A stretch of DNA of 64,000 nt from Nageia nagi (lineage: Eukaryota > Pinophyta), in NCBI GenBank assembly GCA_050084985.1, contig JBITNC010000001.1:40114001-40178000 (forward strand), written 5' to 3'. The notes beneath the pieces are model-generated. The model did not search any database, was not told the origin of the DNA, and was given only the letters and a program-made list of their open reading frames with translations. This document shows positions 10,850 to 21,837 of this stretch, piece by piece; position 1 is the stretch's first letter; every line of letters starts with the position of its first letter. Position numbers and translations under genes: made by a program.

Positions 10850-11480
10850 CAACCCCTTGAACTTGTGCATTCATATTTGATAGGACTATTTCATATTGAG
10901 TCACTTGGAGGAGCATCTTATGTCTTGACCTTCATTGATGACTTTAGTAGGATGATATTTGGTTATCTTTTTGAGCATAAGGATCAAACCTTTGATAGGT
11001 CCAATCATTTTAAGGACTTAGTTGAAAATCATACTAAACTTAGAATCAAGATATTAATATCAAATAATGAGAAAGAGTATAACAAAAATGAGTTTAATAA
11101 TTATTATGCCAAGTACAAGATCAAAAGGCAGTTTACGATTCCTTACACCCCTAAGCAAAATGGTGTTTCCAAAAGAAAAAATAAGATAATCATGGAGATG
11201 GTTAGATGCATGTTAGGAAATATTCTAAGTTTCTTATGAGATGAAGTTGTGAGCACTGTAATTTACACCTTGAATAGGTATCTCACAAAATTTATTGAGG
11301 GTAAAACTACTTTTGAAGCATGAAAATGAAAAAAACCTAATATTTCTCACTTTAGGGTGTTTGGTTATGAAGCATTATCCTACATTATTTCTAAGAAAAA
11401 GAAAAAATTAGATAAAAAAATTAAAAAATGCATCTTTGTGGGTTATGATAGTCAACATAGAGGCTACAGGCTCTACTCTC
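10850..11480 (+). pseudogene. pol: Copia integrase core remnant
   Basis: The core is read from FHIESLGGASYVLTFIDDFS through TPKQNGVSKRKN. In a normal copia integrase the second Asp lies in a SDNGGE-type motif and the Glu in NGVAERKN. Here they read SNNEKE and NGVSKRKN, so both are lost. After a stop at 11237-11239, downstream integrase C-terminal matches continue with frameshifts to a KKCIFVGYDSQHRGYRLY stretch near 11425-11475. Confidence 0.8.
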
Positions 11481-11734
11481 CATCCTATAGAGTAGTGTTC
11501 ATATCAAGGGTGTAAAGTTTGATGAATTTCCTAAAGAACCTACTTCTAATGAAGATGTTGATGATTTAGATGACTTCAATTGCAACTAACTAGTTGGATA
11601 TTAATATAAACAAGTCACCTTAGGAGAAAAATTCTCCAACTTAGAGGATAAAAAGAAGTATGACCTTGACAAAATTCTTATTTACCAAAATTGATAATAA
11701 AAATGAGTTTTCATCATTCAAAGAAGCTTCAATG

Positions 11735-12135
11735 CATTAGTGTTGGATGGAATCCATGAAAGTAGAGTTTGAGGCTCTTATAAAAAATGAAACTTAGGAC
11801 TTAGTTCCTTATCCTAATGAGATAAATATGATTGATAATAAGTAATCTACAAGGTCAAGTACAATTCAGTTGGGGATATTGAGAAATGCAAGGTAAGGTT
11901 AGTGGTAAAAGGTTCTACTTACAAATGTAGAGTTGATTATGAGAAAACCTTTGCTCATGTGGAAAAGATACCCACTATTAGGATAATTCTTGCTCTTTCA
12001 ACAACATAAGGATGGAAATTCAACTTGATGCTAAGAGTACATTTCTCAATGGTGACTTATATGTAGAAATATATATGAATCAACCAGAAGGGTTTGTTAT
12101 GGAAGTAAAAAAATCATTTATGTGAGGCTAAATTA
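11735..12135 (+). pseudogene. pol: Copia reverse transcriptase N-terminal fragment
   Basis: Motifs include CWMESMKVEFEALIKNET near 11740 and, in another frame, IQLDAKSTFLNGDLYVEIYM and NQPEGFV near 12020-12100, both typical of the copia RT fingers and palm. The YVDD-bearing half and RNase H are absent. Confidence 0.8.
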
Positions 12136-12179
12136 GAAAAAGATTAAGAAAATTCATTTGAAAAGTATTTTATTATGAA

Positions 12180-12660
12180 AAGATTAGAAAAATTCATTTG
12201 AAAGTCTAAGAGCAACTTAAGATAAGCTAAGCCAAGTACAAGATGAGACATGAAAAGTATCAAGTTGACTATAAGTTTCATGTGGAAGACCATGTTTGGT
12301 TCCATATTAGTAAGGAGAGGTTGCAAGGACCAGCTAAGAAGTTGAAACCTATAAGGTATGTACCATTTGAGATTATGGAGGAAGTGAGTGAGAATAATTT
12401 TATATTGAATCTATCGATGTATATGAGCATCTATTCAATTATGAATGTGGAACATTTGAAATTATATAAGCCATCTATGTTGACTAAAGATGGAGGTTTA
12501 GATAAGATTTTGCCATCTCTTGATGACTTAGCTCCTAATACTATGGATAAACTCAAGGAGGATTCCATATTTCAAAAGAAGGTTTGTGCTACAAGAAGAG
12601 GTGAGACATAGTTGTGGTTGGTTGGATTGAAAGGAAAAAAGCTTAATAAAGCCAAGTAGA
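12180..12660 (+). pseudogene. pol: Ty3/gypsy integrase C-terminal tail
   Basis: The 122-codon frame at 12243-12611 contains VEDHVWFHISKERLQGP, KKLKPIRYVPFEIMEEV and a NVEHLKLYKPSML stretch. These fit the C-terminal part of a gypsy integrase (GPY/F-like region and downstream tail). A LPSLDDLAPNT spacer follows. Everything upstream of it is missing, and copia RT abuts it after a small direct repeat ('gattagaaaaattcatttga' type, 12143-12205). A second copy of the same family is at 16440-16890. Confidence 0.78.
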
Positions 12661-13185
12661 TGGAAAAGTATAGGGTTGGGGAATTGTATCATTATCTATG
12701 CATTTATGGGACTAAAAACCTTCTCATTAGAGATGTGTGATCTGAATTAGATCATGTCAGGTTGACATCTACATGAGAAGTACTCATCCCAGAGGTATCT
12801 ATGATTAGAGATTGATCAAATATTGAAATTTGAAGGTGATTGATGATAAAAATCATATTTCTAACAATGTGAAATATACTATTTTTAGTATACTAGTATC
12901 ATGCATTATGATGATTCCATAGTGGAAGTTGAAGGGGCATAAATAGTTCAAGATTTTAAGAAGTTCAAGATCATCAAATGACATATTAGAGATATTTTTG
13001 GACCTATTTAAAGATGTGCTACTCTATTGATTCATCAATATTAGCTTAGAGAGTTTTAAGATTGTAAAGATTTGAAGGAAGGCTAAGATTAATTATAGAA
13101 TTTTTATAGTTCTGAAGTCATTCTTCTTGTTGTAGGAGATTCAATAGGGTTGTAGGAGATGGTATTATCAAAATCTCTAAAATTG
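12661..13185 (+). other. Probable gypsy 3' LTR remnant
   Basis: The stretch follows the integrase tail. It shares short phrases with the sequence after the second tail ('aggtatctatgatta' at 12795 and 17054), as expected for LTRs of one family. The ends are not defined. Confidence 0.35.
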
Positions 13186-13605
13186 TAACCCCTTACCCTA
13201 AGAACTTACCTTAACCTTAATTATAACCCCTAAATCTTAAACCCTAACTCCAAAACCCTAACCCTTAACCATAATCCCTAACCTTAACCTCTAACCCAAA
13301 CCCCTAAACCAAATCCCTCACCTTAACCCACTACCCTAACACTTAACCTAAACCCCTAACCCTTACCCTAAACTGCCAACCCTTAGACCCTAACCCTTGA
13401 GTCCTAATCCCTAAACCTAGCCCTAACCTCTAATTCAAACCCTTAAGACCTAACATCTAATTGAAATTGAAACCCTTAAGCCTTAAACCCTAACCCTTAA
13501 ACCCTAACCCTTAAACCCTAACCCTTAACCCTTAGCTCTAACCCTAAACCCTAACCCCTAAATCCTAACTACTAAACCCTAACCATTTAATCCTAATCCT
13601 TAATA
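13186..13605. repeat. Interstitial telomere-like array
   Basis: About 400 bp of irregular CCCTAAA/CCCTAA-type units (for example 'aaaccctaacccttaaaccc'). The plant telomere unit read on this strand is CCCTAAA. Units vary in length and carry many substitutions, so this is an old internal array and not a chromosome end. Confidence 0.85.
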
Positions 13606-13953
13606 AATACATTTAATGGGAAGATACTATGGAAGAGTATTGTAATAGAGTTTATTAGAGGATTAATAGCATTGCAAGTGGTGGAGTGTTGTGTAAGAAT
13701 CTACAAAAGGGATGGTTGGTCATGCTCACCCATGTTGAGGAATCCATCCTTATTGATTTCCATGAATAGAAAAATATATGAGGGAGTACATGGAGACATA
13801 AATATATCACCATATATGTTGAAAATTTAAAATAAATTGGAGGGTTGTGCATATGTGAAAATTTTAAAACCTATGCACATATCTGGTGATTTTACTCATT
13901 ATCCCTCCTAATGTAAAATATTTTATAATCTATAGATGAATAAGTGTTGGTAT

Positions 13954-14095
13954 AGTGCAACTAAAACACCCAAATATAGTCGATTCTAGTGCAACTGAGG
14001 TACCTAACATTCTCATACTCTCCTTATACTGAAACTTGTTGGTTTAGTGCATGTGAAGAAACCCAACACTACCAATTATAGTGCATCTAAGGTAC
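13954..14095. repeat. Short-period array with 'agtgca' units
   Basis: Units start at 13954, 13988, 14046 and 14080, giving alternating spacings of 34 and 58 bp. Confidence 0.5.
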
Positions 14096-14140
14096 CCAAC
14101 ATTATTATGAGAGTGATGCCAATATGATTTGATGATCTCC

Positions 14141-14209
14141 CCCTTAATGTTACCAAACTACCAAAATAGGATCATTGAACCCACCTAGATTGAATAAGCT
14201 CTAATACCA
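14141..14209 (-). other. PPT and PBS of a collapsed copia-like element
   Basis: On the minus strand, TGGTATTAGAGC (complement of 14198-14209) is one base off the initiator-Met PBS and adjoins a TGTTAG at 14210. A purine run AAGGGGGAGA lies only about 45 bp away (near 14142-14154). If real, the interior of the element is almost entirely deleted. Confidence 0.35.
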
Positions 14210-15653
14210 TGTTAGAATTTTAAGGTTTGCCAAACTCAAAGGATGAAAGAAATATGCAGACTCTCTAATACCATTCTATAATTTGAATATTTTACAAATT
14301 TAAAGGATGGAAAATACATGCATAGGTTGTCAATATCTGATACTAATTAAAGAATTTCAATTTTCCAACCACCAATTGATAAACTCCCTTAGATAAACTA
14401 TTAAACTTTGATACCAACCTTTAGTTCAATAAACTAAAGGATTATAAAGATAAATGATATATTTAGATGTGAAGAGTCTATACTAAATATATTATAAAGT
14501 ATAATGAAGCTTTGATCCCAATTTAATCATATGAAAAGGCCCCTCTCTAATACCCAATAAGGATTTTGGAGTTTGATATACAATTTTGAAGATGATTCAA
14601 ATACTTAGAATTCCTAATTTTTTGAGACTAAATAAATTTATCCAAAACCTAAAATTTACTAGAGCATAAAAATACCTTTAAAATAGTTATTTATGTACCT
14701 CAAATGGAGCTATATATCTCTCAAAATTGCAATTTGAAGTTTTCGAGTCTTTCACATAACTTTTCAAGTCATATGCATAGTTTATGGAGCATATGAGTGA
14801 CTTTTCAGGTCAAAATGAATATTATTATAAAATTATTAGGGTTTTTGGTGGGTGAAATCATCCAAGGATAAAAAATATCCTATAGTTATAAAATAAAACT
14901 TGAATTTCCATAATTTGACATAGATTACTAGAATTGACATTATGGAAGATTGGTTTACAAGGTCAACTTTAGAGAGCCGTAACTTGAACATTTATTAGTG
15001 GAATATAGGAGTGTTGTACATCAAAAGAATTAGAATGAAACTCTATATAAAATGGATAAGGTACAAAATAATTTGGAGAATTATGGGTGGATAAAAAATG
15101 AGCTAGAAGAAAATGACTCTATGAAGCTCACTAAGCAAGACTACAAAAAATGTAGAATTGAAATTCATGGATTTTGAGTATGATACACCAATGGGTATGG
15201 CATATTATATATGTATGAAAAGATGTTGAAACTAAGAATACAAAAAAAATAATATAATGGAAAGGAGGTATATAATAAGAGATATAATCTCTAGAATCAA
15301 ATTGGTCCTGCGAAAAGGTAATTTAAGATAACCATAAATAACTTCAAATCTACTGCTCATAATGAAAATATAATAGATACCCACATGGCTCAAATGCCTT
15401 AAAATAGTTGAGTTTCACTATGGAATATACTTATAATACTCTTATAAATATTTTAAAGTGTTTACTCATGCTTACAAGCCTAAAAATGGGAAGCATACCA
15501 CAACCACAAAGAATGGAATGCTCTTTGAATGGACACTATACTATGGTAAAATAATTTTAGTATTTATTAAAATAATGCTATAAACTTATTCAAATGAAAT
15601 TATACATGCTAAAAATATTCACATACAAAAAATATGATGGTTCAGTGCATCTA

Positions 15654-16000
15654 TGGCACCCATCACCACCATGAATGGCTTGGATAGTTACTAAGATTAT
15701 CTCTTCATAGTATTCAAGAGAACACACATGATAATCCATAAGGAAAAGGGATAAAACCATACAAATTGGTACCAAAAACACTCACAAGTATTCTTATGTA
15801 AAAGGTAGACAACCATACATATATGGTACCATGGGGAACTCATGGATTTGATCCAAGCATAAGGAAGCAACAATTGATATGTGGTGCCATGGGGCACTCA
15901 TGATATGTTGTAAAAGAATTCACCATAAACTACAATAAAAGTGGTGCTATGAGACACTCACAAGTTGTTGTTGAGAAGCATGCACCTCTCTCAACACCAT
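15654..16000. repeat. Diverged 57-60-bp tandem repeat
   Basis: TGGTACC/TGGTGCC-type units begin at 15767, 15824, 15882 and 15942, each followed by a 'cactca' phrase. An earlier unit starts at 15654, two periods upstream. Confidence 0.65.
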
Positions 16001-16439
16001 TAGTGATGGAGGCCTTGGTTGAGTCATATTGGTGATGGAAACAATATTACTAGTAAGTAAGAACAACCATATATAGATCAAGAACCTCCATGGATGCATT
16101 AAATTAGAGGCTTGTGTATATAGGAAAATTTTAAAACCTATACATATATCTAATATTTTTCCTCATTTTACAAGAATTGGAAGGGGACTCTATAGTCTTC
16201 TCTTCTTGTAAATTAATAAAACATCACAACATTAATTTGTAGGAAATAAATTTACTTCACATCTTGTTTATATACAACACTATTGTAACATGGAAATTCA
16301 TACTTCCACATGTAAGACTCCAATTAAAACTTGTTTTGGATGCATTCCACCCTCACCTTTTGATTGTGTTTTTGTCCAACAAAAGGATAAATACATTTTA
16401 ATTATAAAAGAGGAAGAACATGTTGAATGATTCATTGAA

Positions 16440-16890
16440 AAAGTTAGGAAAATAAATTTCAAAGTTTAAGAACAACTCAAACCAAGCCAATCTAGGTATA
16501 AGATGAGAAATGAAAAACATATAGTTGAAAATAAGTTTCAAGTGGAGATAAAGTTTGGTTACATCTTAGTAAGGAGGGTTTTCAAGGACTAGCTAATAAA
16601 TTAAAACCTATAAGGTATGGACCATTTAATATTGTAGAATAAGTAAGTGAAAATGCTTTTATGTTGAATCTAATTGCGTATATGAGTATCTATTCAATTG
16701 TTAATATAAATAACTTGAAATTATTTGACCCATCTATGTTGATTAAAGAAGAAGATGTAAAAAGTCATGTTTTGCCATTAATTGATGATCTTTCTCTAAT
16801 AACCATGAATCAGATTAGGGAGGATACAACTTTGCAAAATAAGGTTCATATAAAAAAGGAGGGGATAAAAAGAGCTATAGTTTATTAGGT
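16440..16890 (+). pseudogene. pol: Second Ty3/gypsy integrase tail
   Basis: It is homologous to 12180-12660: MRNEKH, then after frameshifts LNLIAYMSIYSIVNINNLK and FDPSMLIKEED. It is more decayed than the first copy. A purine run 'attggggaggca' near 17002-17014 followed by TGATATG may mark the start of its 3' LTR. Confidence 0.7.
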
Positions 16891-17870
16891 TGAAAAGATA
16901 AAATTCTAATAGGGAAAAATGGTATAAAAAAAACTAGAGTGGATGATGTATTTTCTCATCTTTCTCAAAAGTAAAGCTTTTGGGGATCAAAAGCCTCATC
17001 ATTGGGGAGGCATGATATGAAGATTAGATTTATAAATTACATATTTTTATCAAAGGTATCTATGATTATTTCTAATATATGCCTTTAATTTTGTTATATT
17101 TTATGCAATGTAGCCAACAATGCCAACACTACCACCAATTCCAACATTGCCAATATTACCAACATTGAGGTTCATGCATAATATATTGATGAGATTGTTA
17201 GGAATTAGGATTTTTTATATAATATGCATCTAGGGTAAGTATGGACATATTTTGATGAAAATATGACTATGAAATAGTCTTGTGATAGTCCATTATCCTA
17301 TGATGTTTCGACTACTTGATGAAAGTAGTTGCAAAGGAAGTTGAAGTAGTTTGAGATATTTCTTAGTAATTTAGGAATTTGGGTATAGTATTTATGTTCT
17401 AAATACATAAAGTTTACCTATATGACCTGCCTATCCATATATACAAGGGGTTGGTTAAGTTTGTTAATTTTATGAATTTAACACAAATATTTCTTTGAAT
17501 TTATTTGGAGGATAAAGTCATTAAAGTATGTAAGTGAGGTATATTAGGAGTTTTTTTATAGATAGTAGAAGGGTATGTATAACTTTTAGAAGCATTCAAT
17601 TTATCCATAGATCTATTATTAATGTAATACTCTAGTAAACCAAAATATTAATTAAGATCTAACATGCTAGACTAGCCCACATTAGGTGAATCATGGAAAA
17701 TCTTTGTGTATTCATTTTTGGATGTGTTTTTCATTTAATTATTATTATTATCTTTAATATGCTCAATAATTTGATGGGAAAACACATAAAATTAATTAAA
17801 TTTAGTATAAAAGGAAATAATTAGAAATTTGTATTCGATGATAGGTATAATAACATAGCTTACAAAGATT
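16891..17870. other. Probable gypsy LTR remnant and AT-rich DNA
   Basis: Non-coding. It contains a short run of 'ccaacantnccaa' units at 17112-17166. No defined LTR end was found. Confidence 0.35.
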
Positions 17871-17879
17871 TACAGATAA

Positions 17880-18470
17880 TATTCTCTCTTTTTCTTGAGA
17901 ACCTCCCTAACTCCTCCTTGTTCTCTAGGAGGTTTGACTTCTCTTTTTTTCCTTGACTCTTCTTATATAATTTATGGTGGATCTCAAAACTTCTATGTTA
18001 TCATACATCCTCCTCTAGATATTTCTTGAGTAAGCTTCCTACATATGAAAAATATTTAGATTTACTAAAACATTTATCCACATCCTCATTATAATTTATG
18101 CTCCTACATTGATATTTATAAGAGTTATTCACCTCTAAAAGTTGATTATTAAATATGATTGAAGGGTAAAGCAAATTTTTATATTTAGTAATCATAATTT
18201 TGATTTTATTTTTATTAACTATTAAACTAGAGATATTATAGAATGTTAGATGGATATTTAATTATTTTACAAAATCATCATAAATTTTATCTAACAAGGT
18301 AACATTATCTTCATAAAGTAAGAGAAAATGGTAAGGTTACAAAGGTTAGTGCCTAATTACCTAACTTCTTATATTATCTATCTAGTTAATATATATAAGT
18401 ACCATATAGAATTGAGAATAGAGGACATCCTTATCTAACTGCAATATTGTAGTTAGTTTCCTCAAACCAT
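17880..18470 (-). pseudogene. LINE reverse transcriptase, 3' part
   Basis: On the minus strand, after the copia insertion point, a relic of an RT motif reads GCPLFSILYGTYI, where non-LTR RTs have QGCPLSPxLF. Further on, a stretch around FNNQLLEVNNSYKYQ matches the NGxxLExVxxYKYLG-like region after the YADD box. The same family recurs at 57545-58475. The 5' part is at 23838-24200, displaced by the copia element between them. Confidence 0.7.
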
Positions 18471-19002
18471 TGTTGGAGACTTAACACTTGTCTCGAATGT
18501 GAATTTTAAGTTTTTTGTAATTTGTTGATCAACCGATGGCTTGTAGACCAACTAGTTCTAATCGGTATCCATCTAATCAGCCCCAAATATACCAATTGGT
18601 TCTCATCCAACCTATTCATCATGATCAACCAGTCTACAACCCACCGATTAGGCTTAGATGTAAAGTGACTTTGTGTCACCAAATATTTAAGGAATTTTTA
18701 CTTATTTTTTATTTCTTTCCCAACTCACCTTGGTGTAATTGACAAGTGTAGAATGTAGTTAGCTTTAGTTATTATGGATTAGTATACTTTGTAACTTTGG
18801 TTAGTTGGATTACACGAGTGTATTGTATAACACTCTTTCAATTCTGCAACTCTCACCATTAAAGACTATATGAAGGTTCATTCTTGAACTTCATGTTGTA
18901 ATTTTGTTTTACATTAATATATTATTATTCCTATTTAGTTCCTCCATTTTTATTACTGTATTTCTCCCCTTATTATTTATTTGAATTCTCTTAAATTCAT
19001 CA
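18471..19002 (+). repeat. Copia 5' LTR
   Basis: It starts TGTTGGAGAC and ends ATTCATCA. Related LTRs lie at 23299-23837 and 30240-30765. It is clearly diverged from its partner, so the insertion is old. Confidence 0.88.
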
Positions 19003-19004
19003 TT

Positions 19005-19016
19005 TGCTATCATATC
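19005..19016 (+). other. Mutated primer-binding site
   Basis: TGCTATCATATC matches the initiator-Met PBS TGGTATCAGAGC at 9 of 12 positions and sits two bases after the LTR. Confidence 0.65.
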
Positions 19017-19110
19017 TTTATTGGGTCTTAGCTGGGTTTGAGAAATCCTTGTGGCTTATAAAAATTACAAAGGTTGCTTATAGAGTCTTTGGTTTTTTGT
19101 TTGCATGTAT

Positions 19111-19850
19111 CATGACTAGTAACACAAGCTCATCTATTCCTATTCCAAAATCTAATGGTAGTGATTATGAATACTAGAGCATTAAAATGTAAACTTTGCT
19201 CATAGGAAAAGATTTGTGGGATATAGTTGATGATGGTTACATAGAGCTAGTGGTTTGGATCACTCTCTCAGCATATGAGAAGAATACCAAGAATGAATGT
19301 AGGATAAAGAACTCTCTTGCCTTATCTCACCTCCAAGAAGCTCTTGATAGGAGCATTTTTTCTAGGGTTTTTGGTTGCAAGATAGCCAAATATGCTTGGA
19401 CAATGTTAAAGAAAGACTTCCAAGGGAGTGAATAAGTAAAAGAAGTGAATTTGCAAAATCTAAGGATAAAATTTGAGACTCTCAAGATGAAGGATACTGA
19501 TAAAGATTAAGATTACTATGTTAGAGTTAGGAAAATTGTTAATAAGATGTCAACTCTTAGAGAGACCTTAGGAAAGGTAGTAGTTATTAAAAAAAATTTG
19601 AGATCTCTCACCAAGAAGTGGAACCATATTATTGTAATTTTGGAGAAGACTATGGATCTATCTCAAATGGAGATTGAATCTCTCATTGGCTCTCTTGTGT
19701 CTCATGATAAGAGGCTAGATGATGAACTAGTTGAGTACAATAAAGATAAGAAAGCCTTTGTTGCAAAAGAAGGTGAATTGAGCTCTAATAGGCAAGGAAG
19801 AGGAAGAGGAAGAAGACAAAAAAGAGGTAGAGGAAGAGGAGCCTCTTAAA
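19111..19850 (+). pseudogene. gag: Copia gag pseudogene
   Basis: It starts ATGACTAGTAACAC and reads through SNGSDYEY, LLIGKDLWDIVDDGY and a UBN2-like middle (KYAWTMLKKDFQG, then MSTLRETLGKVV). An Arg/Gly-rich tract (GRGRGRRQKRGRGRG) closes it near 19790-19845. Stops at 19174, 19192, 19434 and 19508 split it. The zinc knuckle after it (near 19905-19945) is unrecognisable beyond one Cys. Confidence 0.8.
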
Positions 19851-20059
19851 AATCAATAAGAAGAGGTAGAGGTAGTGTTGACAAGAGGAATGCTAAATGA
19901 TACTACCATAATAAGTATGGGAACTTTGAGAAGGAGTGTTGAGCAATTCAAGCAATCGATAGTGAAGGAAGAGCAGACACTTATGGAGAGGAAGGTGAGT
20001 ATGGTGAAACTCTCTTTTCTTACATGGAGTAGATACCCAATGTATCTGAATCAAAGGGT

Positions 20060-20350
20060 GAAAACATTTAGTTTTTGGAAACTAGTTGCTCCAACCATAT
20101 GATCGGAAAGGGGGAGCTTCTCTCCTCCATTAATCATTCCTACAAGTCAAGCATTAAACTTGGCAATAATTGTACCATAAAGGTGAATGGTAAAGACATT
20201 GTTAAAGTAACTAATAAGCATGGAATGAAGAAGATGAAGGATTTTTATCAAACTCCAAATATGGCTTATAGCTTACTTAATGTTGGGCAGATTATGGAGA
20301 ACAACTACAAGTTGATTTTTGATGATAGAAAATATGAAATTTTTGATTAA
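20060..20350 (+). pseudogene. pol: Copia protease remnant
   Basis: LETSCSNHMIG at 20072-20104 replaces the usual LDSGCSNHMTG, so the catalytic Asp is lost. The rest (SIKLGNNCTIKVNGKDIV, then YSLLNVGQIMENNY) fits the copia protease fold. It runs on into a GAG-pre-integrase region near 20460 that is frame-broken. Confidence 0.8.
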
Positions 20351-20639
20351 AAACATGGGAATAAGCATGTTACTACTATGCATATGATAACTAATCAATT
20401 ATTTCCATTGAATATTAGAGATAAAGGGGATAATATTCTTGAAATGTGGTTATGAATGATATGTATTGGTTATGGCATCTCAAATTTAGCCACTAGAATT
20501 TCAATTGCTTGAATTTATCTCATGATCTTGTTCATGGTTTACCTTTTGTTGAAGATCCTAAGTCTATTTTTAAAGCTTGTATTTTGGGCAAGTAAACGAG
20601 ACAAAAATTTGATCATGGGAAAGCATGAAGGGCCTCATT

Positions 20640-21215
20640 CCTACTATAATTGGTTTATACTGATTTATGTGAAGCAATGCAATCAAAGAGTCTTGGTATG
20701 AATTACTATTTCCTTACTTTTATTGATGATTTTAGTAGAATACACTAGGTTTATTTTCTCAAACATAAAAAAGAGGCATTTGGGTGTTAAAAAATTCAAA
20801 GAGCTTGTTAAAAAAGAGAGTGAGCACACAATAAAATGTGTAAGAAATGATAGAGAGGAAGAGTATGCCTCTAATGAATTTAATAATTTTTGCAAGGAGC
20901 ATAGAATTAAGAGGTAGTATAATACAACCTATGCTCCACAACAAAATGGAGTGGATGAGAGAAAAAATAGAACTCTCATGTAAATGACAAGATGCTTGTT
21001 ACAATCCAAAAATTTGCATAACATGTATAGGGATGAAGCAGTGAGAACATCAAATTATGTGTTAAATATATGCTCCAATAGTATGATTGAAGGAAAGACC
21101 CCTTTTGAGGCTTGGTATGAAAAGAAGCTAAGTGTCCAACATTTTAGAGCTTTTGGTTTCTTGGCATATGCTCATGTGCTAAAAGAGAACAAAAAAATTG
21201 GATGCAAAGAGTGAA
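20640..21215 (+). pseudogene. pol: Copia integrase remnant
   Basis: Visible parts are FIDDFSR near 20720, VKKFKELVKKESEHTIK, RNDREEEYASNEF (the second catalytic Asp is kept in ND) and APQQNGVDERKNRTL with the catalytic Glu. The C-terminal end is EGKTPFEAWYEKKLSVQHF. Stops at 20747 and 20915 and several shifts make it non-functional. Confidence 0.82.
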
Positions 21216-21837
21216 CTATGTATGTTCATTAGATATAGTGAAAAGGGTAAGGCATATAGGCTTTACAATCCCAAAACTAGAAAAATTATTATTTCAAGGG
21301 ATGTCATTTTTGAGGAGGGGAAATTATATGGACAGTAGAAAAAATGCATAATGGATTTTATAGGAGGAGTACCCAACTAAGAAAACACTTCAAAATTGAA
21401 GAATGTATAGCCCAAGAGATCTAATTCTCTTCCAAATCTTCAAGTTGCATCTCCAAGTCCTCCATTAAGCCCCTCCAACAACTCCAAGTTCACTCCCACT
21501 TTTTCTTCAAGTGGAGCTTCTCCTAATGTGAGTGAAGAAATGATGAATATAGAAAGAGGTAAGAAACATTTTCAAAATCATCCTCCTTCTCAATTTCTTG
21601 ATCTAAATTTTCATCAAAGGCTTCCTAGAAGTCAATTTCATGAAATAGAAAAGTTTGTGAAGCCATTTAGTGATATGGAAGTGGATGATGACCTAAAGGG
21701 GGAGATGGTTAATTATGCATTGTGTGTAGCCCAAAATATTATTTTTTATTTTAGTTTGATCCATATTATTATGAGAAATATTATACCAAAAACATGTGGC
21801 TAAAGGCCACATAATAAGAGCTTCACTCAATTGAAAA

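Larger units (their letters stand above)
9329..12140 (+). mobile_element. Decayed copia gag-pol, plus strand
   Basis: Gag, protease, integrase and the start of reverse transcriptase occur in the copia order (integrase before RT). All are broken by stops and frameshifts. No LTR is attached: the left side was split by the 5426-9323 insertion, and the right side ends at about 12140 where gypsy sequence begins. Catalytic residues are lost, so this is an old dead copy. Confidence 0.85.
13606..16430. other. Non-coding DNA with tandem repeats and LTR debris
   Basis: No domain-bearing frame is seen. Two arrays (13954-14095 and 15654-16000) share a unit with 'agtgca..ctaaggtaccca'. A phrase 'aaaattttaaaacctat' recurs at 13857 and 16122, suggesting that both sides derive from one long repeat. 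Confidence 0.45.

Noticed and set aside
13186-13605. A true chromosome end
   Set aside because: Units are irregular and coding retroelement remnants lie on both sides.
15654-16000. CRISPR-like regular repeats
   Set aside because: Units are diverged throughout and lack the identical-repeat/unique-spacer pattern; the window is plant nuclear DNA.
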